This document shows positions 58,501 through 64,000 of a DNA stretch of 64,000 nt, in pieces. Below the pieces are notes generated by a model, which saw only the letters and a program-made list of their open reading frames with translations, was not told the DNA's origin and searched no databases. The stretch is taken from assembly GCA_945910005.1 (NCBI GenBank), contig OX246747.1, forward strand, positions 39,437,190 to 39,501,189, in the 5' to 3' direction. The position numbers and the translations under genes are program-made. The first letter of the stretch is position 1. Each line of letters begins with the position of its first letter. This DNA comes from Isoperla grammatica (taxonomy: Eukaryota; Arthropoda; Insecta; Plecoptera; Perlodidae).

Positions 58501-61011
58501 CTTGCTGCTATATCGTATACTACCTATACTAACTATACTCTAATGGGGCCCGACTACCACAAGTACCTCACCTCTATGCAGATAGTAAGAACACTTGCTG
58601 CTATATCGTATACTACCTATACTAACTATACTCTAATGGGGCCCGACTACCACAAGTATCTCACCTCTATGCAGATAGTAAGAACACTTGCTGCTATATC
58701 GTATACTACCTATACTAACTATACTCTAATAGGGCCCGACTACCACAAGTACCTCACCTCTATGCAGATAGTAAGAACACTTGCTGCTATATCGTATACT
58801 ACCTATACTAACTATACTCTAATGGGGCCCGACTACCACAAGTATCTCACCTCTATGCAGATAGTAAGAACACTTGCTGCTATATCGTATACTACCTATA
58901 CTAACTATACTCTAATGGGGCCCGACTACCACAAGTATCTCACCTCTATGCAGATAGTAAGAACACTTGCTGCTATATCGTATACTACCTATACTAACTA
59001 ATGGGGCCCGACTACCACAAGTATCTCACCTCTATGCAGATAGTAAGAACACTTGCTGCTATATCGTATACTACCTATACTAACTATACTCTAATGGGGC
59101 CCGACTACCACAAGTATCTCGCCTCTATGCAGATAGTAAGAACACTTGCTGCTATATCGTATACTACCTATACTAACTATACTCTAATGGGGCCCGACTA
59201 CCACAAGTATCTCGCCTCTATGCAGATAGTAAGAACACTTGCTGCTATATCGTATACTACCTATACTAACTATACTCTAATGGGGCCCGACTACCACAAG
59301 TATCTCACCTCTATGCAGATAGTAAGAACACTTGCTGCTATATCGTATACTACCTATACTAACTAATGGGGCCCGACTACCACAAGTATCTCACCTCTAT
59401 GCAGATAGTAAGAAAACTTGCTGCTATATCGCATACTACCTATGCTAGCTATACTCTAATGGGGCCCGACTACCACAAGTACCTCACCTCTATGCAGATA
59501 GTAAGAACACTTGCTGCTATATCGTATACTACCTATACTAACTATACTCTAATGGGGCCCGACTACCACAAGTATCTCGCCTCTATGCATATAGTAAGAA
59601 CACTTGCTGCTATATCGTATACTACCTATACTAACTATACTCTAATGGGGCCCGACTACCACAAGTATCTCGCCTCTATGCATATAGTAAGAACACTTGC
59701 TGCTATATCGTATACTACCTATACTAACTATACTCTAATGGGGCCCGACTACCACAAGTATCTCACCTCTATGCAGATAGTAAGAACACTTGCTGCTATA
59801 TCGTATACTACCTATACTAACTATACTCTAATGGGGCCCGACTACCACAAGTATCTCACCTCTATGCAGATAGTAAGAACACTTGCTGCTATATCGTATA
59901 CTACCTATACTAACTATACTCTAATAGGGCCCGACTACCACAAGTATCTCGCCTCTATGCAGATAGTAAGAACACTTGCTGCTATATCGTATACTACCTA
60001 TACTAACTATACTCTAATGGGGCCCGACTACCACAAGTACCTCACCTCTATGCAGATAGTAAGAACACTTGCTGCTATATCGTATACTACCTATACTAAC
60101 TATACTCTAATGGGGCCCGACTACCACAAGTACCTCACCTCTATGCAGATAGTAAGAACACTTGCTGCTATATCGTATACTACCTATACTAACTATACTC
60201 TAATGGGGCCCGACTTCCACAAGTAGTTCACCTCTATGCAGATAGTAAGAACACTTGCTGCTATATCGTATACTACCTATACTAACTATACTCTAATGGG
60301 GCCCGACTACCACAAGTATCTCACCTCTATGCAGATAGTAAGAACACTTGCTGCTATATCGTATACTACCTATACTAACTATACTCTAATAGGGCCCGAC
60401 TACCACAAGTATCTCACCTCTATGCAGATAGTAAGAACACTTGCTGCTATATCTTATACTACCTATACTAACTATACTCTAATGGGGCCCGACTACCACA
60501 AGTATCTCGCCTCTATGCAGATAGTAAGAACACTTGCTTGCTGCTATAATATACGAACAGTGGAATACATCTAGTGATAAGAACCTACAGTATATGTTCT
60601 TATTTTATTGGAATTAACTGGCACAGTGCCCTCTTTAGCCTGGTGATTGATGAATGATAATGAGAAAGGAAGGAGGGTGAGCCTGGTACCCGCACGTAGA
60701 CTCAAGTAGACCTGGGTGTACTCGGGGGTGAATTCGAGAGTAACTTAGGTGTATTGTGTAGTATAGTGTTAGGAATGCCCGAGGACTGTCAGACTTGGTG
60801 TTTTGATTGATTCCAGCCTATTGATTGATTGATTGTGTTACAGATTCAGTTTGTGATGATCTTCATTCATCAGATACCCCAATACTTCATAAGCTGCGAC
60901 TTCCCCAAAGGGTTTGTCGTCGCCTTGACGGTACTAACCTCGTTCTTCATCTACCTGTTCGGCTCGTTCTACGTCAAGACCTACACCAAGAAGCCAACAA
61001 AGACCGCGTAG
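35692..61011 (+). CDS. ELOVL: Fatty-acid elongase (ELOVL-B), complete, 7 exons
   Basis: Same family role as ELOVL-A: the malonyl-CoA-dependent condensing step of very-long-chain fatty-acid synthesis in the ER. Exons: 35692-35767, 48156-48346, 51191-51268, 54517-54573, 55195-55300, 57983-58119, 60844-61011; 813 nt, 270 aa plus stop. Every intron is GT-AG and the phases join. Motifs: DPRTKDW (exon 2), CQPVDYS (exon 3), KLVELLDT (residues 127-134), HLFHH with H150, H153 and H154, NSVVHIVMYTYY (180-191), YLWWKKY, and IQFVMIFIHQ. The lysine-rich tail ends TKKPTKTA. The gene spans 25 kb because its introns hold satellites. The edges of exons 2, 3 and 6 are tandemly amplified; the exon borders given here are the ones that yield a normal elongase. 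Which splice sites are used in vivo cannot be seen. Confidence 0.93.
35930..36180 (+). repeat. ACT trinucleotide microsatellite in ELOVL-B intron 1
   Basis: Imperfect (TACTAC)n and (CTACCA)n runs. Confidence 0.85.
36257..38212. mobile_element. Long-inverted-repeat (foldback-like) element, ~2 kb
   Basis: Ends AGAGCCAGCAACATAAAAGC and GCTTTTATGTTGCTGGCTCT are exact reverse complements, and pairing continues for several hundred bp. The left arm carries about three tandem ~270-bp units (each with TCATAAGGTACATGAAT and GACGGGATATTAGGGGGCG); the right arm carries fewer. The centre has a ~67-nt poly-G run. No transposase frame; target duplication not evident. Confidence 0.85.
37514..37580 (+). repeat. 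Poly-G tract (~67 nt, one T)
   Basis: Broken only by a T at about 37533. It can form G-quadruplexes and is a likely place for assembly length error. Confidence 0.9.
38652..39236 (+). repeat. 25-bp minisatellite (~23 units)
   Basis: Unit CTCTACTACTGTAATACTGC + TTGAA, highly homogeneous except at the 3' end, where deletions and point changes gather. Confidence 0.93.
39237..40321. other. ELOVL-B intron 1, no element recognised
   Basis: AT-rich; the 68-aa frames show no known motif. Confidence 0.5.
40322..46620 (+). repeat. 65-bp satellite, ~96 units, in ELOVL-B intron 1
   Basis: Unit GGTCAATGTGTGTATGCAGT + TAGTTGCCAGGGTATAATGG + about 25 bp. The last part has two main types. Type 1 is a hairpin with stem TCCAAATGT / ACATTTGGA and loop GTTT. 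Type 2 reads AACCCAAAATGTG. The left end (40.3-41.2 kb) has longer units with GTAGGTGTGCGTGCGG; the right end is more homogeneous. A 1567-bp block (24 units) near 42.0-43.5 kb is repeated at 43.56-45.1 kb. Confidence 0.95.
46621..47123 (+). other. ELOVL-B intron 1, 3' part
   Basis: Unique sequence turning T-rich toward the amplified acceptors of exon 2; no gene seen. Confidence 0.5.
47124..48155 (+). repeat. Tandem array of the ELOVL-B exon 2 acceptor edge (13 copies)
   Basis: Units of 86 bp, each with the TTGTTACAG acceptor followed by the first ~70 bp of exon 2 (ACCCCCGCACCAAGGACTGG onward). Shorter units of about 67 or 64 bp lack one arm of an internal CCAAGGACTG direct repeat, a clear slippage product. 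Copies start near 47134, 47201, 47287, 47372, 47458, 47544, 47630, 47697, 47783, 47848, 47934, 48002 and 48068; the 14th, at 48156, is the real exon. No unit has a donor, so they are alternative 3' splice sites. Open frames of 356-446 aa here are repeat read-through. Confidence 0.92.
48156..48346 (+). CDS. ELOVL: ELOVL-B exon 2
   Basis: 191 bp, acceptor CCTTGTTACAG, donor GAG|GTAATC. Encodes DPRTKDWLLVQGLSPIITVL, the first membrane span, and GPMVMRDRKPFELRKTLIVY. It is the last and only full-length member of an array of 14 copies of its 5' edge. Confidence 0.93.
48353..48405 (+). repeat. ACATTCATTC repeat just after the exon 2 donor
   Basis: Begins ~6 bp after the GTAATC donor of ELOVL-B exon 2. 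Confidence 0.8.
48490..48627 (+). repeat. GTACACACAGTACACT minisatellite
   Basis: Palindrome-rich units (GTACACTGTAC, CACACAGTACACTGTA). A hAT element is inserted in it. Confidence 0.8.
48628..49293 (+). mobile_element. Non-autonomous hAT element, 666 bp, 8-bp TSD
   Basis: Ends CAGTGGCGTAACTA and TAGTTACGCCACTG, flanked by CACACAGT on both sides (48620-48627, 49294-49301). Because the target is itself a CACACAGT repeat, the duplication alone is weaker evidence, but the ends are canonical. It holds CTGGGGCTTCGCCCCAG. Confidence 0.88.
49302..50479 (+). other. ELOVL-B intron 2, no element recognised
   Basis: AT-rich; open frames of about 60 aa only. Confidence 0.45.
50490..50749 (+). mobile_element. 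tRNA-derived SINE with 10-bp target duplication
   Basis: Same family as 28871: TGGCTCAGCGGTA and GGTTCGATTCC boxes, body, and ATT tail. Perfect flanking duplications ATTCAAGTAA at 50480-50489 and 50750-50759. Confidence 0.93.
50948..51065 (-). mobile_element. Uninterrupted copy of the element split at 21.3 kb
   Basis: Reverse strand reads GCTATTTGGAGGATTTCAAG through AAGTAGTTATAGGGACATTG to GACTGGACCTAAG, the empty-site version of the locus at 21250-21657. Confidence 0.85.
51191..51268 (+). CDS. ELOVL: ELOVL-B exon 3
   Basis: 78 bp, acceptor TTTGTTTCAG, donor CGG|GTGAGT. Encodes GFMGGWINYSFVCQPVDYSH then NPQAMR. It is the first member of a downstream array that repeats its last 51 bp and its donor. 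Confidence 0.92.
51269..53540 (+). repeat. Tandem array of the ELOVL-B exon 3 donor edge (~22 copies)
   Basis: Units of ~103 bp: donor GTGAGTCTTAA, a C-tract of variable length, CTCAG, a 23-bp linker (TCCTCACCACACTGGAATAT...), then the last 51 bp of exon 3 ending ATGCGG. Each unit keeps GTGAGT. The poly-C plus CTCAG before each exon fragment looks like a 3' splice site, so each unit resembles a 74-bp exon. Inclusion of a single unit would shift the frame. Confidence 0.92.
53907..54337 (+). mobile_element. Non-autonomous hAT element, 431 bp, 8-bp TSD
   Basis: Ends CAGGCGCGGACTGG and CCAGTCCGCCCCTG, flanked by perfect CCCTGGAG duplications (53899-53906, 54338-54345). Internal GGCTAGGGCTTTGCCCCAGA resembles the core of the other two hAT elements. 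Lies in ELOVL-B intron 3. Confidence 0.92.
54517..54573 (+). CDS. ELOVL: ELOVL-B exon 4, KxxExxDT motif
   Basis: 57 bp, acceptor TTCTTTAG, donor ACG|GTAAGT. Encodes MAGAVHFYFITKLVELLDT. A CA/CG dinucleotide repeat begins about 25 bp after the donor. Confidence 0.93.
54594..54633 (+). repeat. CA/CG dinucleotide repeat after the exon 4 donor
   Basis: CACGCACACGCACACACACA-type run in ELOVL-B intron 4. The rest of this intron is AT-rich without recognised elements. Confidence 0.85.
55195..55300 (+). CDS. ELOVL: ELOVL-B exon 5, histidine box
   Basis: 106 bp, acceptor TTTCTTACAG, donor CTG|GTGAGT. Encodes IFFVLRKKNNQITFLHLFHH (HxxHH) then TLMPIVGWIGVKYIA. A CACACG repeat starts about 12 bp after the donor. 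Confidence 0.94.
55312..55351 (+). repeat. CACACG repeat after the exon 5 donor
   Basis: Seven near-perfect CACACG units in ELOVL-B intron 5. Confidence 0.88.
55360..57004 (+). other. ELOVL-B intron 5, first part
   Basis: No gene seen. Holds ACCGGTACCG-rich inverted pieces (55920-55965) that recur near 56860-56900, a poly-G run at 56578-56597, and probably decayed mobile elements. Confidence 0.4.
57222..57297 (+). tRNA. tRNA-Gly(UCC)-like sequence, likely pseudogene or SINE head
   Basis: Anticodon stem-loop CTGCTTCCAATGCAG would give anticodon TCC. A-box region TGGTGCAGTGGTT; B-box GGGTTTCACATCC has one extra T against GGTTCRANNCC. The acceptor stem does not pair well, and a T-run follows as a Pol III-like terminator. 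Confidence 0.45.
57354..57665 (+). mobile_element. TA-type MITE, GGGTACGCACAAC subfamily
   Basis: Ends GGGTACGCACAAC and GTTGTGCGTACCC with TA on both sides; nearly the same as 20415-20721. Confidence 0.9.
57668..57955 (+). mobile_element. Dispersed repeat (GGCCTTGTTGATTCT family) before exon 6
   Basis: Third copy of the family at 25256 and 33330. Its T-rich tail ends ~27 bp before the ELOVL-B exon 6 acceptor. It abuts the MITE at 57354. Confidence 0.85.
57983..58119 (+). CDS. ELOVL: ELOVL-B exon 6
   Basis: 137 bp, acceptor CTGTTTTCAG, donor ATA|GTAAGA. Encodes GGHGTFLGMINSVVHIVMYT, YYMLAAMGPEYHKYLWWKKY and LTSMQI. Its 3' end and donor seed a 93-bp tandem array. Reading through the donor stays open in frame. 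Confidence 0.94.
58120..60540 (+). repeat. Tandem array of the ELOVL-B exon 6 donor edge (~26 copies)
   Basis: 93-bp units that begin with donor GTAAGA and end with the last ~40 bp of exon 6. An 18-bp internal piece of the exon (the WWKKYL codons) is missing from every unit. Because 93 is divisible by three and the unit has no stop, reading through the first donor stays in the exon 6 frame for 31-aa units until a 5-bp deletion near 59000. Each unit contains TACTAAC, a perfect branch-point consensus. Confidence 0.93.
60541..60843 (+). other. ELOVL-B intron 6, 3' unique part
   Basis: Single-copy sequence with (TTGA)n before the exon 7 acceptor GTGTTACAG. Confidence 0.6.
60844..61011 (+). CDS. 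ELOVL: ELOVL-B exon 7, C-terminus and stop
   Basis: Acceptor GTGTTACAG. Encodes IQFVMIFIHQIPQYFISCDF, PKGFVVALTVLTSFFIYLFG and SFYVKTYTKKPTKTA with TAG at 61009-61011. It provides the last two membrane spans and a lysine-rich cytosolic tail that may serve ER retention. A 41-bp minisatellite begins immediately after the stop. Confidence 0.93.
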   Translation: MQFVMIFIHQIPQYFISCDFPKGFVVALTVLTSFFIYLFGSFYVKTYTKKPTKTA

Positions 61012-61013
61012 CG

Positions 61014-61458
61014 TGTTCGTCGGTGTAGCTCCGTGCAGGCGCGATGATCGTCTGCCGTGCTCGGTGTAGCTCCGTGCAGGCGCGATGTTCGTCTGCCGTG
61101 CTCGGTGTAGCTCCGTGCAGGCGCGATGTTCGTCTGCCGTGCTCGGTGTAGCTCCGTGCAGGCGCGCGATGTTCGTCTGCCGTGCTCGGTGCAGCTCCGT
61201 GCAGGCGTGATGTTCGTCTGCCATGCCCGGTGTAGCTCCGTGCAGGCGCGATGTACGTCTGCCCTGCCCGGTGTAGCTCCGTGCAGGCGCGATGTACGTC
61301 TGCCCTGCCCGGTGTAGCTCCGTGCAGGCGCGATGTACGTCTGCCCTGCTCGGTGCAGCTCCGTGCAGGCGTGATGTTCGTCTGCCGTGCTCGGTGTAGC
61401 TCCGTGCAGGCGCGATGTTCGTCTGCCCTTCCCGGTGCAGCTCCGTGCAGGCGCGATG
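61014..61458 (+). repeat. 41-bp minisatellite immediately after the ELOVL-B stop
   Basis: About 11 units, GTGTAGCTCCGTGCAGGCGC + GATGTTCGTCTGCCGTGCTC + G. Probably 3' UTR. Open frames on both strands are read-through. Confidence 0.93.
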
Positions 61459-62118
61459 TGTAGTTTCAGTGTAGTTTACACGTCCGTGTAGTTTACACGT
61501 CCGTGTGGTTTACACGTCCGTGTAGTTTACACGTCTGTGTAGTTTACACGTCGTGTAGTTTACACGTCAGTGTCGTTTACACGTCAGTGTCGTTTACACG
61601 TAAGTGTAGTATGCACAACGTGTAGTTTGCACGTCAGTGTAGTTTACACGTCGTGTAGTTTGCACGTCGTGTAGTTTACACGTTGTGTAGTTTGCACGTC
61701 AGTGTAGTTTACACGTCACTGTAGTTTACACGTCGTGTGGTTTGCACGTCAGTGTGGTTTACACGTCGTGTAGTTTGCACGTCGTGTAGTTTACACGTTG
61801 TGTAGTTTGCACGTCAGTGTAGTTTACACGTCACTGTAGTTTACACGTCGTGTGGTTTGCACGTCAGTGTGGTTTACACGTCGTGTAGTTTGCACGTCGT
61901 GTAGTTTACACGTTGTGTAGTTTGCACGTCAGTGTAGTTTACACGTCACTGTAGTTTACACGTCGTGTGGTTTGCACGTCAGTGTGGTTTGCACGTCAGT
62001 GTAGTTTACACGTCACTGTAGTTTACACGTCGTGTGGTTTGCACGTCAGTGTGGTTTGCACGTCAGTGTAGTTTGCACGCCGTGCATTTTGCAAGTCAGT
62101 GTAGTTTACACGTCGTGT
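61459..62118 (+). repeat. GTGTAGTTTACACGTC minisatellite
   Basis: About 35 units of 16-19 bp (GTGTAGTTTACACGTCAGT), each with a short GTGTAGTTTACAC near-palindrome. A ~120-bp higher-order block repeats at least three times between 61.68 and 62.05 kb. Confidence 0.92.
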
Positions 62119-62280
62119 TGAGTGATGTTGTTGAGTGTTGATACTCACGCGTGACTTCATCAGCTTTTGCTACACACAGACACGCTGTATAAATGTGTTG
62201 CATAGTTCTTGGACACTCATCCAACTGTACATCTTGTGGCCTTCGCTTATACTCTGTCCCCATCGATACGATACATATTA

Positions 62281-62325
62281 TAATGACTATAATAATAATA
62301 AGAATAAGAATAATAATAATAATAA
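62281..62325 (+). repeat. AATAAT/AATAAG microsatellite
   Basis: Trinucleotide run following TATTATAATGAC. Confidence 0.8.
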
Positions 62326-62478
62326 CTCCTCCCTGAGATTGTCTGAAGTTATTTAATACCTGTTTGAATGTTAGCTATTTAGCATAGTTATTCTATTGTG
62401 GAAGAAAGGTTTCACCAACGTAATGAGAGGTGTTGGAGAACCCACGCGGGGAGTATGTGCTGATGGTACAGACCCACG

Positions 62479-62638
62479 CCACTGATTGGCTCATTATTAC
62501 CTGTAACGCCACTGATTGGCTCATCATTACCTGTAACGCCACTGATTGGCTCATTATTACCTGTAACGCCACTGATTGGCTCATCATTACCTGTAACGCC
62601 ACTGATTGGCTCATTATTACCTGTAACGCCACTGATTG
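62479..62638 (+). repeat. 30-bp minisatellite with ATTGGCT
   Basis: Five and a half units CACTGATTGGCTCATTATTA + CCTGTAACGC, alternating ATTATT and ATCATT. The order of variants implies a 60-bp second-order unit. Confidence 0.92.
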
Positions 62639-62727
62639 AACACACTTGTTTATTTAAGTTATCAGTAATAATTAACACTATCACGAATTGAACAGAACAT
62701 AAAGGAGAGGAAATCTAGGTCTAGGAC

Positions 62728-62975
62728 TTTATTGATTATACAGTACAAACAATAATAAACACAGACAATAGTTCCACATGATTACAAACATTGGAGGGTA
62801 AGTGTAGAGTGAACACATACCAACATTTACATATTCCTTTATTGATTATACAATACAAACAATAATAAGCACAAATTATAGTACCACATGACATGATTAC
62901 AAACATTGGAGGGGAAGTTTAGGGTGAACACATATTCCTTTATTGATTATACAGTACAATAATAATATACAACAA
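62728..62975 (+). repeat. Diverged tandem repeat, ~115 bp x 2+
   Basis: CTTTATTGATTATACAGTAC and ATGATTACAAACATTGGAGG recur. Confidence 0.75.
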
Positions 62976-63644
62976 TAATATATAATATTGAAACTTTCAT
63001 TAGATATAAAATATGTACAATGTAGATTAGGTTTTATTGTAAAATAAAATAACACATACGGAAGCGCTTGTCTTTAACTACAGTACAGCATGTAAACACT
63101 GGTTTCAAAATGAACGCATGTATTTATTTACTCAGTTACAACTAATAAACATGTGTTACAAAGTCTGGGTAACAATTAAGCGTGTATCTCGTTTATTATT
63201 GCATTTATAGCATTACATTGTTGGATTGTTGAGAACAATAACAGAGAGAAGCAACACGCCCAAAATATGTTCACCCCCCCCCCCCCCCCCAAACGAAAGC
63301 GCCAATACCACTGAACGAACACACACACCGGCGGACATATATACCAGAAAAAATGCACGCCGCCCTAAGGTAGGGAATACACTAAATCCGGTAGAACATC
63401 AGTCGAGTGCATGAACACCCAAGTGGCAGTGCCAACCTTCGCGATCAAACTGTCCGTAATGGACAGAACCCATGAAGTTTCCGGGTCCTCTGAAAAGAAC
63501 CTCAAAGGAACTTAATGCTCTAAACACGGTCCTAAAGAAAGACATCTCTCTCCAACCCTCTCACCTGAAAGGTGTTCAACCAAACAAAATGCAAGCCGCT
63601 AAGGTAGGGAATACACTAAGCCCGGCATAGAATCCAGTCAGTGA
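62976..63644. other. Downstream intergenic, no gene seen
   Basis: A C-tract at 63273 and two related pieces (AAGGTAGGGAATACACTAA at about 63367 and 63601). Confidence 0.45.
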
Positions 63645-64000
63645 CAGTGGCGTTGGAACCGGGGGGGCAGAGGGGGCGCTTGCCCCCCCTAGAAACTTCA
63701 GGGGGGGCAATAGTATATTTTTGCCCCCCCATCCCCATACTGTGAAATGTTTGATGCACTGATGCGATGCACTGATTTTTTGAAACAACATATTACGCCC
63801 TTAAAATAACAAGATATCAAATTTTAAAGTTGTATATTTCCCAACTTTGAAATAGTTTTTTGCCAGTCTGTTTCAACTGTTTATAGTTTTCTTATTGATT
63901 CCTGGAGATTGAATGAAAGGTTTTGCTTTTGAAAGACTCACAGCCGAGTCTGCACAACAAAGCGCAGGCCTGTGCGTCCCAATGTCTAGGATTATTCGGC
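63645..64000 (+). mobile_element. Probable hAT element, cut by the window end
   Basis: Starts CAGTGGCGTTGGAACCGGGG, similar to the end of the hAT element at 48628. The other end is outside the window, so the duplication cannot be checked. Confidence 0.5.

Noticed and set aside
58006..60574. Open frames of 331, 286, 121 and 112 aa treated as a repeat protein
   Set aside because: They extend exon 6 through its donor into the 93-bp array. Kept as a finding about possible read-through, not as a gene.

Overview
This is a eukaryotic nuclear window with spliced genes, GT-AG introns, a dense load of short DNA transposons, tRNA-derived SINEs and many minisatellites. The gene families, and a TATA box plus TCAGT initiator at one promoter, suggest an arthropod, most likely an insect. 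I cannot name the species from sequence alone. No bacterial operons, rRNA genes or CRISPR arrays are present.

Three genes of very-long-chain lipid metabolism can be assembled from exons. (1) A complete fatty acyl-CoA reductase (FAR) on the + strand, nine exons, 4091-10647, 506 aa. (2) An ELOVL-type fatty-acid elongase on the - strand (ELOVL-A), six exons from 18698 down to 14199; its short first exon was not found. (3) A second, complete elongase on the + strand (ELOVL-B), seven exons, 35692-61011, 270 aa. ELOVL-A and ELOVL-B share the same exon plan (191 / 81 or 78 / 57 / 106 / 137 bp), so they are duplicates, now head to head. FAR and ELOVL-A are tail to tail. Elongases lengthen acyl-CoAs and FAR reduces acyl-CoAs to fatty alcohols, so the neighbours fit one route to waxes, cuticular lipids or pheromone precursors.

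The most unusual feature is how tandem repeats sit on the genes. In ELOVL-B the 5' edge of exon 2 with its acceptor is repeated 13 times upstream of the real exon. The 3' half of exon 3 with its donor is repeated about 22 times, and the 3' end of exon 6 with its donor about 26 times. FAR carries single partial duplications of exons 3 and 7, each with its acceptor. All three genes have a minisatellite starting at or overlapping the stop codon. Many units keep intact splice sites, so transcript choice at these exons is an open and testable question.

Between the genes lie: MITEs and hAT-like elements with target-site duplications (0.5-10 kb and 14-24 kb); an array of about 77 units of 19 bp carrying CRE-like TGACGTCA sites (27.0-28.5 kb); tRNA-SINEs; a 2-kb long-inverted-repeat element with a poly-G core (36.3-38.2 kb); and a 6.3-kb satellite of 65-bp units (40.3-46.6 kb). 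The last two lie in ELOVL-B intron 1. Most other long open frames are repeat read-through or antisense shadows of exons.
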